The notes below the pieces were generated by a model that was not told where the DNA came from, made no database searches, and saw nothing but the letters and a program-made list of their open reading frames with translations. From Aved-18 sp964606665 (GTDB taxonomy: Bacteria > Cyanobacteriota > Vampirovibrionia > Obscuribacterales > Obscuribacteraceae), in assembly GCA_964606665.1 (NCBI GenBank), contig CAZSHS010000014.1, positions 20,211 to 84,210 on the forward strand: a DNA stretch of 64,000 nucleotides, given 5' to 3'. Shown here piece after piece: positions 1 to 9,012 of this stretch (position 1 is its first letter; each line of letters opens with the position of its first letter). A program made the translations under genes and the position numbers.

Positions 1-2636
1 AGCGACTCAAGCTCTACAGAGATTTCATTGACTTTCTTCTCTACTTCGCCAATAGCCAATTTTATGCATTCAACCGACTCTAAAAGAATAGGACGCTGAT
101 TAATAAGCTCTTCCATCTCTGCTTTAGAATTGGTGACTTGCTCTTTAAGATTGTCGCGAGTATTTGTCTCAACAACTTCTTCAGTTTCAATTTTGTCAAT
201 TAGGCGCTGAATTTCTTTGCACTCTTTTTCAGTAGAGTCGACATCTTCTCTAACTTCTTCAGAATCGAGAATAAGTTTTTCTAGCTTGGAGTTTGCACCT
301 TTATCTTTGACGTTTTCCAATGCCCGAGCCAGTTCATCGATTTTCTTTTCGAAACTTTCGACTTCGACATTAATGGTATCCATTTCTTGATCTATTAGGT
401 CTATCTCGTCGCCTTTTTCACGCAGGCGCGGTTTAATTTGATCAATATTTTGATCTAATTCGACGGTTTGTTTTTTGTTTTCTTCAATAGCTGACTGCTT
501 CTGCATTGCATCAGCTTTGGCTTTAACTAATTTCTCTTTTTCTTCGTTTAGTGCAACATTCAGCTCTTTAACAGCTTCTTTGAGCGACTTGATTTGCTCT
601 TGCACACTTGCTTGAGTTTGTTTCAAAACACTTAGGTCTGTTTCTCCACGCTTAGAGAAGTGCAGACGCGACTTGCTTTCTTGACCGCCTGTGATACTGC
701 CAGATTTTTCTAACAGCTCACCACCAACAGTGACCATACGAGCCTGGTTGAGCATTTTGCGCGCACTGTCGAGATCGTTCATTACCACAGTTTGACCACA
801 AGCATATTGAAATGCTTTGGCAAAGCGCGGCTCAAAATCAATCATGTTATAAGCAAAATCGACTACACCCTGACGCTCTGGAAGCAATCCTGGTGGATTG
901 GAAGAAATTTTATTTAGTGGAACGAAAGTAGCTCTGCCTGATTGTGTCGATTTAAGATACTCGATACATTCTTTTGCTACTTGATCGTCCTCAACCACAA
1001 CATGGCTCAAACGAGGTCCAATACAAGTCTCAAGCGCTGTTGTGTAGTCACCTTCGCACGAGCCTAGCTCACCGATGGTGCCATAAACGCCTTTGATACC
1101 AGCCGCCATAATGGCTTCAACAGCGTGTCCGTAACCGCTTGTACCGGTTACTTCTTTTTGTGTTTCAAGTTCGATTACGCGTCGCTTGACTTGCTCAAGA
1201 CTGTTTTGTTTGGATTCAATTTCTTCCTGGGTCGATTCAAGTTCGCCTTCAAGCTGCTCGATGTCGCGACTTATGCCAAGTACAAGTGCATACGCATCTT
1301 GATACTGTCTATCGATTCGCTCACCCAAAGCCTTGCTGCCAGCCGATTTAGCAATAAGTTCTGTGGCTCTTGTGCGAATACCTTCGAGCTCTTTTTCTAA
1401 ATTAAGTCTGTTTGCTTTTAATTCAGTAGCGCGAACTTGTTTCTGGTGTTTATCTTCACGTAGTTTTTGCAAGTCATCGTGCAAATTAGAAACTTTGTCG
1501 GATGATTTGTCTTTTTCTTTGCGCAGAGATTCAATTTGATCGATAAAAACTTTTAGCGCTGCTTGTTTTTCATCTAGAACTACTTTTACAGTTTTTTGAT
1601 CTTCTAAGTGTTGAGACTTTTGTTTGCTTAACTTTCGCAAGTGTTTCTCGATAGTCTCGATTTGGCTCTCAACTGCCTTTACGGTTTTTTCTTTCTCTCC
1701 AAAAACACCATCAAGGTTAGAGAGTTTGTTTTCTTCACGAGTCAATTCGCCTCGTTTGTTCTCCAGATCTTGTCTTAAAAGTAGTTGTTCGTTGCCACCT
1801 TTGTCTCGGATTTCTTCGTCGATTCTGCCCATTTCACTGCGTAGAGTTAATAGCCCTACTTCAGTTTCATATAGTTTGGAGGCAAGAAAAGTTTCGCGCT
1901 CGTCCAACTTGATCAAAATCTGGCGCTTTTCACTAACAGCTAAATCAAGTTCGTTGGTTCGAACAAAAATGAGATCTCGCTCAATAGATTCTTTCTTAGT
2001 TTTTAAGTCTAGATATTTAAGAGCCTGGTCGCGGTCTGTGCGCAACTGCTCTAGGCGAGCAACAATTTCGACAAGCACTATACGCTGATGATCGATTTTT
2101 TCAGAAACAGTTCCTAATTCTGATTTTGCTTGATCGATTCTGCGATCAAATTCAGCAACCCCTGCAAGCTCGTCGATGATGCGACGACGGTCAGAGGCGC
2201 TCATTGTGACGATACCAGTAACGTCACCCTGCATGATGACGTTGAATCCGGTAGGACTTACGTTATATCTGACCAACTGATCATGGACTTCAGTTAGCGT
2301 AGCAACTCTGCCATTCAATATATATGTACTTGTATAGCCATTAGGCTTTACTTTGATTCGACGAGTGACTTCAATTTCTTCGTTATCGTTGCTTACAAAC
2401 TTGACTCTGACTTTGGCTTCGTTCTTGCCGCTCAAGTTATTAAGTAAGTCGGGCAACCTTTCTGCCCGCATAGAGCGGGTAGATGAAAGTCCCAGGGCAA
2501 AAAGTAAACTGTCGATGATATTCGACTTGCCCGAGCCATTTGGGCCGGATATAGTAGTGAACCCGTCGAGGAGCGGAACTACTGTTGGTCGACCAAACGA
2601 CTTGAAGTTATCTAACTCAATTTCTTTTATTCGCAC
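1..2636 (-). CDS. smc: Chromosome segregation protein SMC, C-terminus cut by window edge
   Basis: Condensin-type ATPase that organises and segregates the chromosome together with ScpA/ScpB. About 878 N-terminal codons are present. The start is GTG at 2636, the only plausible start after an in-frame stop near 2655. The protein opens VRIKEIELDNFKSFGRPTV and carries the Walker A motif GPNGSGKSN at about residues 32-40. A long charged coiled coil follows, then the hinge at about residues 510-650 with RMVTVGGELLEKSGSITGG, then the second coiled-coil arm, which runs off the window. The signature motif and Walker B of the C-terminal head lie outside; SMC proteins are usually near 1200 residues, so about 320 are missing. 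No clear Shine-Dalgarno is seen. A near-consensus promoter lies just upstream (2684-2712). Identification is very secure. Confidence 0.96.
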   Translation of the reverse strand, partial: MRIKEIELDNFKSFGRPTVVPLLDGFTTISGPNGSGKSNIIDSLLFALGLSSTRSMRAERLPDLLNNLSGKNEAKVRVKFVSNDNEEIEVTRRIKVKPNGYTSTYILNGRVATLTEVHDQLVRYNVSPTGFNVIMQGDVTGIVTMSASDRRRIIDELAGVAEFDRRIDQAKSELGTVSEKIDHQRIVLVEIVARLEQLRTDRDQALKYLDLKTKKESIERDLIFVRTNELDLAVSEKRQILIKLDERETFLASKLYETEVGLLTLRSEMGRIDEEIRDKGGNEQLLLRQDLENKRGELTREENKLSNLDGVFGEKEKTVKAVESQIETIEKHLRKLSKQKSQHLEDQKTVKVVLDEKQAALKVFIDQIESLRKEKDKSSDKVSNLHDDLQKLREDKHQKQVRATELKANRLNLEKELEGIRTRATELIAKSAGSKALGERIDRQYQDAYALVLGISRDIEQLEGELESTQEEIESKQNSLEQVKRRVIELETQKEVTGTSGYGHAVEAIMAAGIKGVYGTIGELGSCEGDYTTALETCIGPRLSHVVVEDDQVAKECIEYLKSTQSGRATFVPLNKISSNPPGLLPERQGVVDFAYNMIDFEPRFAKAFQYACGQTVVMNDLDSARKMLNQARMVTVGGELLEKSGSITGGQESKSRLHFSKRGETDLSVLKQTQASVQEQIKSLKEAVKELNVALNEEKEKLVKAKADAMQKQSAIEENKKQTVELDQNIDQIKPRLREKGDEIDLIDQEMDTINVEVESFEKKIDELARALENVKDKGANSKLEKLILDSEEVREDVDSTEKECKEIQRLIDKIETEEVVETNTRDNLKEQVTNSKAEMEELINQRPILLESVECIKLAIGEVEKKVNEISVELES

Positions 2637-2683
2637 GCTAGTTGAAAGTTTTGGTTACCGCAGACCTGATTTTCCCTTGTCGA

Positions 2684-2712
2684 ATTAGACTATACACTTT
2701 ATCTGGTGTCAA
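2684..2712 (-). promoter_or_regulatory. Sigma-70-type promoter for smc
   Basis: On the minus strand a perfect -35 box TTGACA (2712-2707) is followed by a 17-base spacer and the -10 box TCTAAT (2689-2684), 5 of 6 matches. Transcription would start near 2677, about 40 bases before the smc GTG. It gives smc its own promoter, separate from the TPR gene upstream. Confidence 0.7.
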
Positions 2713-2790
2713 GCATGTGGTGTCGGATTTGGTGAAAAGTGATCAAAAGTGGTGCTTTTATATATCCAGTGTAAAGTGTTATCGGCGCCG

Positions 2791-4326
2791 TCATAAGTTT
2801 TTCGAGTACTTCTCAATCAGTTCTTTGGCATGACTTGCATCGTTGTCTTTTGGTGCAAATTTAACGAATGTGCGCAGTTGAGCAAGTCCATTTCGCACAT
2901 CGCCAGACTCGATCATAAGCAATCCTAGATTGTAATGAACGGCAGTGAGGGCAGAATCTAGTTTCAATGTTTTTTGATAGGCCTCAATTGCTTCTTTCTT
3001 TTTTTTGGCATTCATGGACAGAATCCAGGCTAAATTATATTGACACTTAGCGTCTTTATCGTTCGCCTTGGCCCATTTGTAGGCTAACTCCTGGGCTCTG
3101 TCCGATTTATTTTCTTTGAGCAAAATTTTAAGCAAAGCATTCATTGCTTCAAGTTTAATGGTCGGAGTGCAGAAGCGCTCTAAATCTAACGTTCGCTCAA
3201 ATTGAAGTGCAGCAGCCTTGTCGTCACGATTAGCTAGCAAATATCGCCCTAAAATCAAATGCGGTCTTGGATCGTCTGGTGCTGCCACTGTACCTTTGCG
3301 CGCTTCTTTTATGGCACTATCTAAATCACCGATTTTTTCAAAACACATCGCCAATTTCAAAATATTATCTATATTATTGGCCGATAATTGCTGAATGCGC
3401 CTGCAGACTTCTTTGGCTTCTTTATATTTCTTGGCTGCAAAATAACAGTCCGCCACCAGCAATAGTGACTGCCAATCGCCAGGATTATTTTCTTTCAATT
3501 TAGCGGCTTCTAAAAGAGCTGCATCAATCGATGCTTTATCGCCCTTTTCTAAAGTAGCTCGCACCTGAGCAATTTTAGCCGGAAAATATTTAGGATCAAG
3601 AGTCAAAGCATATTTTGCATCTTTCAATGCCATATTTGGCTGACCTATAGCCAGATGCAACAATGCTCTATTTGTAATAGCTTGAAGATATTTGCTATCT
3701 TTTTGAATAGCAAGATCAATACATTTGACCCCTTGGGCATATTCGCCTTTGAGCGCCAAAAGTGCGCCACAATTATTTTGATATTTGGCTTTGGTTGAAT
3801 CAATCTTTACTGCAGTTTGAAATTCTTTCAAAGCGTCATTTACTCTGCCTTCAGAAAGCATGTCGCAGCCTTGCAAATTATGATAATCGGCTTCGTTGAA
3901 GTCTTTTTGAGTGGGCTTCATCCCCGGTAGAGGTAGCACTAGACCAGCTTCGTCAGTGGCACTCAAATCGTCTTTAGTCACAAGCAAATCAGCTTGTTTT
4001 TTGAAAGCTTGCTCGAATTGAGACTTTTCGTCAGACTTGGCTTTTACTTCAGAATCTGACGCCTCTATTTTTTTTGCTTTAGCTCTAAATTGAACCCAAC
4101 CTAAGGTTAGCGAATAAGGCAGTTTCTGATCTGACAGAATCATATATATATGTGTTCGATCACTTTCGCGCGAAAGATTATATCTATGATCTTTCATCAA
4201 TCGCGCTTTCACTGACTGACAGGCGTCAGCCGCTTCTTCTTGGGTGAGAGCCAGTGCATAAAACTGGTTTGTAAGAAGAAAAAACAAAGACAAAGCGCTT
4301 GCACATATCGTCTTATTAATAGGCAT
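2791..4326 (-). CDS. Secreted or lipid-anchored TPR-repeat protein
   Basis: The 511-residue product begins with a typical signal peptide (about residues 1-26, hydrophobic core ALSLFFLLTNQFYALA), so it probably works outside the cytoplasm. A charged segment follows, then from about residue 150 to the end a run of tetratricopeptide repeats with the usual pattern (for example LQGCDMLSEGRVNDALKEF and YNLGLLMIESGDVRNGL). TPR arrays are protein-binding scaffolds; no catalytic domain is visible and the partner is unknown. The gene is divergent from tgt with only 17 bases between the two ATGs, so the promoters must overlap the neighbouring coding regions. It reads towards smc but smc has its own promoter. 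Function beyond protein binding cannot be assigned. Confidence 0.85.
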   Translation of the reverse strand: MPINKTICASALSLFFLLTNQFYALALTQEEAADACQSVKARLMKDHRYNLSRESDRTHIYMILSDQKLPYSLTLGWVQFRAKAKKIEASDSEVKAKSDEKSQFEQAFKKQADLLVTKDDLSATDEAGLVLPLPGMKPTQKDFNEADYHNLQGCDMLSEGRVNDALKEFQTAVKIDSTKAKYQNNCGALLALKGEYAQGVKCIDLAIQKDSKYLQAITNRALLHLAIGQPNMALKDAKYALTLDPKYFPAKIAQVRATLEKGDKASIDAALLEAAKLKENNPGDWQSLLLVADCYFAAKKYKEAKEVCRRIQQLSANNIDNILKLAMCFEKIGDLDSAIKEARKGTVAAPDDPRPHLILGRYLLANRDDKAAALQFERTLDLERFCTPTIKLEAMNALLKILLKENKSDRAQELAYKWAKANDKDAKCQYNLAWILSMNAKKKKEAIEAYQKTLKLDSALTAVHYNLGLLMIESGDVRNGLAQLRTFVKFAPKDNDASHAKELIEKYSKNL

Positions 4327-4343
4327 AGACTAATATATTACCA

Positions 4344-5468
4344 ATGAATTCGCCTCTTAAGTTTGAAATCGAAGCTGAGTGTCCCTGGTCGGGGGCTCGA
4401 GCCGGAAAAATGACCACATTGCATGGTGTGGTTGAGACTCCTGTTTTCATGCCGGTTGGAACCTATGCGGCAATGAAGTCAATGACCTTTGATCAAGTAG
4501 ACGAATGTGGTGCTCAAATTGTTCTGTCTAATTCGTATCATTTATATTTACGTCCCGGTCACAATTTTATAAAAGAAGCGGGTGGATTGCACCAGTTTAT
4601 GTCCTGGCAAAAGCCCATTTTGACTGATTCTGGTGGCTTTCAGGTTTTCAGTTTGGACCAATTTAGAAAAATCACCGAGGATGGTGTCCATTTTAAAGAC
4701 CATAAAAATGGAAGCAAGCATTTTATTGGTCCGGCTAAATCAATGGAAATTCAAAATGCAATTGGTGCCGATATCATCATGGCTTTTGATGAGTGCGTAG
4801 CTAATCCCGCAACATATGAAATGGCCAAAGCAGCCATGGAACGCACTCACAGATGGCTCGAAGTTTGTACCCAAACGCATGCGCGTAAAGATGAGCAATC
4901 TTTATTTGGTATCATTCAGGGAAGCATATATAAAGATCTGCGCAATCAATCAGTTGATGCAGTTACATCTTTTGATTTACCAGGTTATGCCATTGGTGGC
5001 GTGGCGGTGGGCGAAGAGCGCCCTATAATCGAAGATATAGTGGCACATACAGCACCGCAAATGCCGCGCGACAAACCCAGATATCTAATGGGCATAGGCA
5101 CACCCTGGGATATAGCGTTTGCCATCAGGTGGGGCATAGATATGTTCGACTGTGTCTCGCCCACAAGACTTGCCAGACACGGAGCTGCTTTCACAAGCCA
5201 GGGTCGAATATCGCTCAAAAACGCACCACACAAAACTGAATATATTGCAGTCGACGACAAGTGCTCATGTCTTACTTGCAAAAAATACACACGGGCATAT
5301 TTGCATCATTTGGTGCGTTTAAATGAAATGTCTGGTTGCATACTGCTTTCCATACACAATGTCCAATATCTTATAGACCAAGCACAATTATTGCGCCAAG
5401 CCATTTTCAATGGCAATTTCAAAGAAGTGTACGAAGACTTTGTCAGTCGCTTTTATTCTTTACGCTGA
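4344..5468 (+). CDS. tgt: Queuine/preQ1 tRNA-guanine transglycosylase
   Basis: Exchanges guanine for the queuosine precursor preQ1 at the wobble position of tRNAs with GUN anticodons. At 374 residues it has the usual bacterial Tgt length. Diagnostic motifs are DSGGFQVFSL with the general-base aspartate at residue 95, FGIIQGS, GYAIGGVAVGE, the nucleophile region FDCVSPTRLARHGAAF at about 265-280, and the zinc site CSCLTC followed by HHLVRLNEM near residues 308-335. Start ATG at 4344 has no obvious Shine-Dalgarno; an AT-rich TAATAT lies 7 bases before it. Its 3' end overlaps the convergent pspA gene by 16 bases. No other queuosine gene lies in the window. Confidence 0.96.
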   Translation: MNSPLKFEIEAECPWSGARAGKMTTLHGVVETPVFMPVGTYAAMKSMTFDQVDECGAQIVLSNSYHLYLRPGHNFIKEAGGLHQFMSWQKPILTDSGGFQVFSLDQFRKITEDGVHFKDHKNGSKHFIGPAKSMEIQNAIGADIIMAFDECVANPATYEMAKAAMERTHRWLEVCTQTHARKDEQSLFGIIQGSIYKDLRNQSVDAVTSFDLPGYAIGGVAVGEERPIIEDIVAHTAPQMPRDKPRYLMGIGTPWDIAFAIRWGIDMFDCVSPTRLARHGAAFTSQGRISLKNAPHKTEYIAVDDKCSCLTCKKYTRAYLHHLVRLNEMSGCILLSIHNVQYLIDQAQLLRQAIFNGNFKEVYEDFVSRFYSLR

Positions 5469-6211
5469 GCGTCGCTTACTTCAACTTCAGCATCGACAGT
5501 GTCTGAATCTTTCAAGTCAAGCAATATGGGACCATCTTTTTTGGTTGTAATCAATTTGCTTGAATCGCCACCAGATTTAAGAGCAAGCAGTTCCATCTCA
5601 ATATCGCTTGCGCCTTCAAACGAAGCAAAGGCATTATCCAGATTGTCGCGTCCAAGTTCTGCCATCGCTTGAGCTTTGGCTTCGTTCTCTTGCACTTTTA
5701 GCTCCATGCGCTCCATGATTGAACCAGCGCTTTGAGCATTGGTTTTAGACAAAATCTCGTTTGCTTTAGAAGTAGCTTGAGCAGCTTTGTCGCGGGCAAT
5801 AAGAACTTGCTTTTTGGTATAAGTTTTGGAGGCTTCCGCTTCAAGCTCGGCGAGACGACGCCTTAGTCCTGCTGTAATTTCCTTTTGAGCGTGAAGTTGT
5901 GTTTCTAAGTCTTTGACCGCAGCGGCGTATTGCTGTTTGCGTTGCAGCGCTTGACGAGCCAGGTCATCGTTGCCTTGTTGCACAGCCATACCGGCTCTTG
6001 TTTGCCAAACGTCGACTTGTTCGACATTTTTCTTGAGCTGTTGCTCCAGTTGCTTTTCAGTGGCTATTGCTTGAGCCACCGCCTGGCGGACCTGAATAAG
6101 ATTCGACTGCAAGTCTTGATAGGCTTGCTCCAACATCATCTGAGGGTCTTCGACTTTACCCAGAAGGCTATTAATCATTGCTCTAAGGACAAGCCCGATG
6201 CGCTGAAACAT
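5453..6211 (-). CDS. PspA/IM30 (Vipp1) family membrane-maintenance protein
   Basis: The 252-residue product is almost wholly helical coiled coil, starting MFQRIGLVLRAMINSLLGKVEDPQMMLEQA, the N-terminal amphipathic helix plus first core helix typical of PspA/IM30/Vipp1. These are bacterial ESCRT-III-like proteins that polymerise on stressed membranes; cyanobacterial Vipp1 also serves thylakoids. The sequence has a C-terminal extension past the usual PspA end (after about residue 215, Lys/Asp-rich). That recalls Vipp1, but it lacks clear similarity to the Vipp1 tail, so the subtype is left open. A strong Shine-Dalgarno (AAGAGGAG, 6230-6223) precedes the ATG. The gene is divergent from the ATP synthase operon. 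No PspF-type activator or clear sigma-54 promoter was seen nearby. Confidence 0.93.
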   Translation of the reverse strand: MFQRIGLVLRAMINSLLGKVEDPQMMLEQAYQDLQSNLIQVRQAVAQAIATEKQLEQQLKKNVEQVDVWQTRAGMAVQQGNDDLARQALQRKQQYAAAVKDLETQLHAQKEITAGLRRRLAELEAEASKTYTKKQVLIARDKAAQATSKANEILSKTNAQSAGSIMERMELKVQENEAKAQAMAELGRDNLDNAFASFEGASDIEMELLALKSGGDSSKLITTKKDGPILLDLKDSDTVDAEVEVSDAQRKE

Positions 6212-6234
6212 GTTTCTGGAATCTCCTCTTGGTG

Positions 6235-6256
6235 CTGCTTAAATACTGCTTAAATA
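6235..6256. repeat. Perfect 11-bp tandem repeat in the pspA leader
   Basis: CTGCTTAAATA occurs twice back to back (6235-6245 and 6246-6256), 24-45 bases upstream of the pspA start codon. The 11-bp period puts both copies on one helix face, as expected for a regulator site, though a simple duplication is possible. Confidence 0.6.
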
Positions 6257-6398
6257 GTAGTGTATCAAAACCGATTCGGCATTTATTTTGGTCAAATTGT
6301 TAATGGCGCATTCTATTTATAAGGAATACCCAGAAGCGGATGTAAATAGAACATTGCCCTCATAATACTAAATAAAGCCTTAATTCATTAAAGACAAT

Positions 6399-6734
6399 AT
6401 GAGCAGTCAAAACAAACCAGAACCTATTCCTTATGCCGACCAGCAAGAGGCAGAGTTAAATCCGGTAGAACCGGCAGCAGACAGTATTTCAGACCAGCCA
6501 GGCGGACCGCCTGCATGGATGGTTGCGTCTCAGTGGGGGATGAATTTAACGGTACTGACTTGTCTTTTTGGATACGCCGGCTTTTGGCTTGGGCAGCAAC
6601 TTCACAACAATGCACTGTCATTTTTTCTGACATTGCTTGGCATCATTCTTGGCTTTATAGCAGGGATATATCGCATGATAAAAGGCAGTGAAGCTTTGAA
6701 AAGAAAGCAAAAGTCGGATAAACAGGGGAAATAG
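6399..6734 (+). CDS. atpI: AtpI/AtpZ-like small membrane protein of the ATP synthase operon
   Basis: A 111-residue protein with a Pro/Glu-rich hydrophilic N-terminus (about 1-45) and two membrane helices (about 49-66, LTVLTCLFGYAGFWLG, and 73-92, ALSFFLTLLGIILGFIAGIY). Size, topology and position directly before atpB match the AtpI/AtpZ family, which assists c-ring assembly and is linked to magnesium uptake in some bacteria. The sequence is poorly conserved in general, so the call rests largely on topology and on being the first gene of the operon. Start ATG at 6399 has only a weak Shine-Dalgarno. The region 6257-6398 upstream must hold the operon promoter but no convincing boxes stand out. 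Confidence 0.8.
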   Translation: MSSQNKPEPIPYADQQEAELNPVEPAADSISDQPGGPPAWMVASQWGMNLTVLTCLFGYAGFWLGQQLHNNALSFFLTLLGIILGFIAGIYRMIKGSEALKRKQKSDKQGK

Positions 6735-6797
6735 CCTCTGCTATTATTTATGGCGTTCGCCCAATATCTTTATTTGTAACGGGTACAAAAATTCGCC

Positions 6798-7535
6798 ATG
6801 CTAGGAAAACACCTGCTTTTATCACAGTTTTCAGACGCCAATGCTCAGCTTCCACTACTTGGAAATGTGGGTAACACACACGTAGACACTCTGGCTTTGA
6901 GCTGGACATGTATGGCTGGAATCCTTGCAGCCGCAGCGATTGTACGCCCAACCCTTACAGCCGACGGTCCTGGTGGACCACTGCAAGCGATTGCTGAGGG
7001 TCTTTATAAATTTGTTCAAGACCTAGCCAAGGGGCAAATTGGTCATGACTACAAGAAATTCTTACCGCTTATTGCAGGAATTTTTATTTTTGTATTAACA
7101 GCGAATTTGATAGGAATCCTCCCCTGGCAAGCTGCTGAGCATGTTCCAGGATGGTTCCATATGACAAATGGACATCCTTTTGAAGCTGCCTCACCAACTA
7201 CTGACTTCAACGTAACCTTTGGTCTGGCCCTGCTTTCACTCATTGTGTACTTGGGTGCAGGCTTGATCAAAAATGGTGGTCACTATGTTAAGGAACTTCT
7301 CACCAACCCCGTAGAATGGCTTGACCTGGTCATCCGCCCCTCAACGCTTGCTCTTCGTTTGATGCTTGTCATCACCGCAGACGAAATTACGCGTATGGTC
7401 TTCTTGCTCATGCTGCCCTGGATTGCACCTATTTTCGTAATGGGATTTGAGATTTTCATTGCTGTAATTCAAGCCTTTGTATTTGCGCTTTTGACAGGTA
7501 TTTACATTGGCATGGCTGTTGCCGATCACCACTAA
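6798..7535 (+). CDS. atpB: ATP synthase F0 subunit a
   Basis: Membrane stator subunit that forms the proton half-channels against the c-ring. The 245-residue product has five or six hydrophobic segments. The essential arginine is visible at residue 187 in STLALRLMLVITADE, where most bacteria have SLALRLFGN..AGE; the downstream Glu after AD is kept. ANLIGILPW and the C-terminal segment FIAVIQAFVFALLTGIYI are further family hallmarks. It lies 63 bases after atpI and 110 before the chosen atpE start, all in one direction. The altered residues just after the key arginine are a lineage feature worth noting, but the subunit looks functional. Confidence 0.95.
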   Translation: MLGKHLLLSQFSDANAQLPLLGNVGNTHVDTLALSWTCMAGILAAAAIVRPTLTADGPGGPLQAIAEGLYKFVQDLAKGQIGHDYKKFLPLIAGIFIFVLTANLIGILPWQAAEHVPGWFHMTNGHPFEAASPTTDFNVTFGLALLSLIVYLGAGLIKNGGHYVKELLTNPVEWLDLVIRPSTLALRLMLVITADEITRMVFLLMLPWIAPIFVMGFEIFIAVIQAFVFALLTGIYIGMAVADHH

Positions 7536-7566
7536 CACGCCTGTTATAATTTGAGTCGATAACTTG

Positions 7567-7588
7567 ACTTAGCGCAGTGAAGCTAAGT
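7567..7588 (+). other. Stem-loop between atpB and atpE
   Basis: ACTTAGC (7567-7573) pairs with GCTAAGT (7582-7588) around an 8-base loop, 57 bases before the atpE GTG. There is no T-run, so it is not a terminator. In many atp operons this spacer controls c-subunit output or mRNA processing; a similar role here is inference. Confidence 0.45.
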
Positions 7589-7645
7589 TCGAGCTCATCT
7601 TGCACATCTCAAGATTTTGCCTTAGTAATCAACAGGAGAAAAGTC

Positions 7646-7945
7646 GTGGACCACCAATTAATCGCTCAAGCTGGCGCCGCCGCCACAAGCATCGATCCAG
7701 AAACTCTTATCAAATCGTGTTCCAGAATCGGTGCCGGTATAGCCGCAGTTGGCGTATTCGGACCTGGAATTGGTATCGGCATTGCCGCTTCCAAAGCTCT
7801 AGAAGGTATGGCCAGACAGCCTGAAATGGAAACCAGCTTGCGTAACAACGGCATCATCTTTGCCGCTTTGATGGAAGCTCTTGGTCTATTTGCATTCGTC
7901 GTAGCCATTCTTCTCTACATGTTCCCAATGGGCTTAGGTGGTTAA
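7646..7945 (+). CDS. atpE: ATP synthase F0 subunit c
   Basis: Proteolipid that forms the rotor ring. An in-frame ATG exists at 7577, but the GTG at 7646 is preferred: it follows AGGAG (7634-7638) at good spacing and gives a 99-residue protein of two helices joined by the polar loop ARQPE (56-60). The ion-binding carboxylate is Glu77 in LMEALGLF. The first-helix position that is Gln in sodium-binding rings and in plant/cyanobacterial rings is Ile44 (GPGIGIGIAA), and the residue after Glu77 is Ala rather than Ser/Thr, which argues for protons. About 15 residues before the first helix is slightly longer than usual. Next gene starts 7 bases downstream. Confidence 0.95.
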   Translation: MDHQLIAQAGAAATSIDPETLIKSCSRIGAGIAAVGVFGPGIGIGIAASKALEGMARQPEMETSLRNNGIIFAALMEALGLFAFVVAILLYMFPMGLGG

Positions 7946-7952
7946 TTAGCTG

Positions 7953-8432
7953 ATGTTTGAGCTAAACCTAACCTGTGCGTTATTTGTCGTAAGCTTCCTT
8001 TTATTCATGCTTGCGCTCAACGAGCTTTTCTTAAAGCCTGTTGGTGACGTGATTGAAAAAAGACAATCGAGAATCAGCAATGATCTCGCCTGTGCGCGTG
8101 AATTGCGTGACGAAGCAAGTGTAGAGCTTGCCAAGTACGAAAAGCAATTAAGTAGCGTGCGCGATGAGGCAAGACAAGTCATTGCTGATCTTGTGGCACA
8201 AAGTCAGGCTCTGCGCGCTGAGAAAATGGCCAAAATTGAAAAGGAAGGTCGCACCAAACTCGACACCGCACACAAAGAGCTTGCTGGTGAAAAGACCAAA
8301 TTGATCACTGCACTGGTTGATGAAGAAAAAGCACTCGTTTCAAACATCGTCTCAAAACTTCTAGGCAAGTCGATATCGATCGACCTGGATTCTGAGTCGG
8401 TGCAAAAAGCGCTTGTGCAAGGAGGCAAATAA
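7953..8432 (+). CDS. ATP synthase F0 subunit b' (second b-type subunit)
   Basis: A 159-residue stator protein with one N-terminal membrane helix (about 7-27, ALFVVSFLLFMLALNELFL) followed by the conserved KPVGDVIEKR junction and a long charged helix with right-handed coiled-coil spacing. Its place directly after atpE and before a second, different b gene matches the b'/b pair of cyanobacteria and plastids (atpG or atpF' in those systems), where one copy of each forms the peripheral stalk. The Shine-Dalgarno GGTGG lies in the end of atpE. Which of the two is b' is decided by order and by the shorter, tail-less N-terminus here; that assignment is good but not certain. Confidence 0.9.
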   Translation: MFELNLTCALFVVSFLLFMLALNELFLKPVGDVIEKRQSRISNDLACARELRDEASVELAKYEKQLSSVRDEARQVIADLVAQSQALRAEKMAKIEKEGRTKLDTAHKELAGEKTKLITALVDEEKALVSNIVSKLLGKSISIDLDSESVQKALVQGGK

Positions 8433-8434
8433 AC

Positions 8435-9004
8435 ATGTTTTTCTTTGCTGAAATGCACGAATTCAATCCAGTTGAATTGTTCACCAATTTCAAAACTAAT
8501 TTGGTCAACTGGCTTATTTTGATGGGTTTGATTATCTGGGCCTGGAACAAAGCTGTTCCGGGCATTCTTGATAAAAGAGCCAAAAACATTGATGAAGCCT
8601 TAAATCAAGCAAGAGCGAGCCGCGAGGAATCTGAAAAATTCTTGAGCGATCAAAGAGCGAAACTGGCTAATGCTGAAGCTGAAGCCAAACAAATACTCTT
8701 GGACGCAAAAGACATCGCCGCTCAAATGAAAGCGGATCTCGATTTGCAGACAGAAAAAGACATGCAATCTTTAGTGCACAAATTTGATGCAAGCATAAAC
8801 TCTGAACGACAAGTGCTTGTTAATGAAATTCGCGCACAGGCTGTGCATGCTGCTATTGCTCTGTCCAGACAATATCTGGCCAAGAACATGTCTGCTCAAG
8901 ACAAAGAACAAATGGTCAATCAGTTTTTAGAACAGCTCGATGCTTTAGAAGTTAATTCTCAAGGCGAGCAAAATAAAACGAAATCGGTCTCTCAAGTACA
9001 TTAG
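8435..9004 (+). CDS. atpF: ATP synthase F0 subunit b
   Basis: A 189-residue peripheral-stalk subunit. A hydrophilic start of about 20 residues leads into one membrane helix (NLVNWLILMGLIIWAWNKAV, about 26-45) and the typical PGILDKRAKNIDEALNQAR entry to the long stalk helix, rich in Ala, Glu and Gln. The C-terminal end, including ALSRQYLAKNMS, is the part that binds delta. The ATG is 2 bases after the b' stop and its Shine-Dalgarno GGAGG is in the last codons of b', so the two stalk proteins are probably translationally coupled. Together with the previous gene this shows a heteromeric b/b' stalk. Confidence 0.93.
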   Translation: MFFFAEMHEFNPVELFTNFKTNLVNWLILMGLIIWAWNKAVPGILDKRAKNIDEALNQARASREESEKFLSDQRAKLANAEAEAKQILLDAKDIAAQMKADLDLQTEKDMQSLVHKFDASINSERQVLVNEIRAQAVHAAIALSRQYLAKNMSAQDKEQMVNQFLEQLDALEVNSQGEQNKTKSVSQVH

Positions 9005-9012
9005 AGGAAGCA

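Noticed and set aside
7577..7645. ATG 7577 as the start of atpE
   Set aside because: It would add 23 residues of Ser-rich sequence not found in c subunits; GTG 7646 has the AGGAG.
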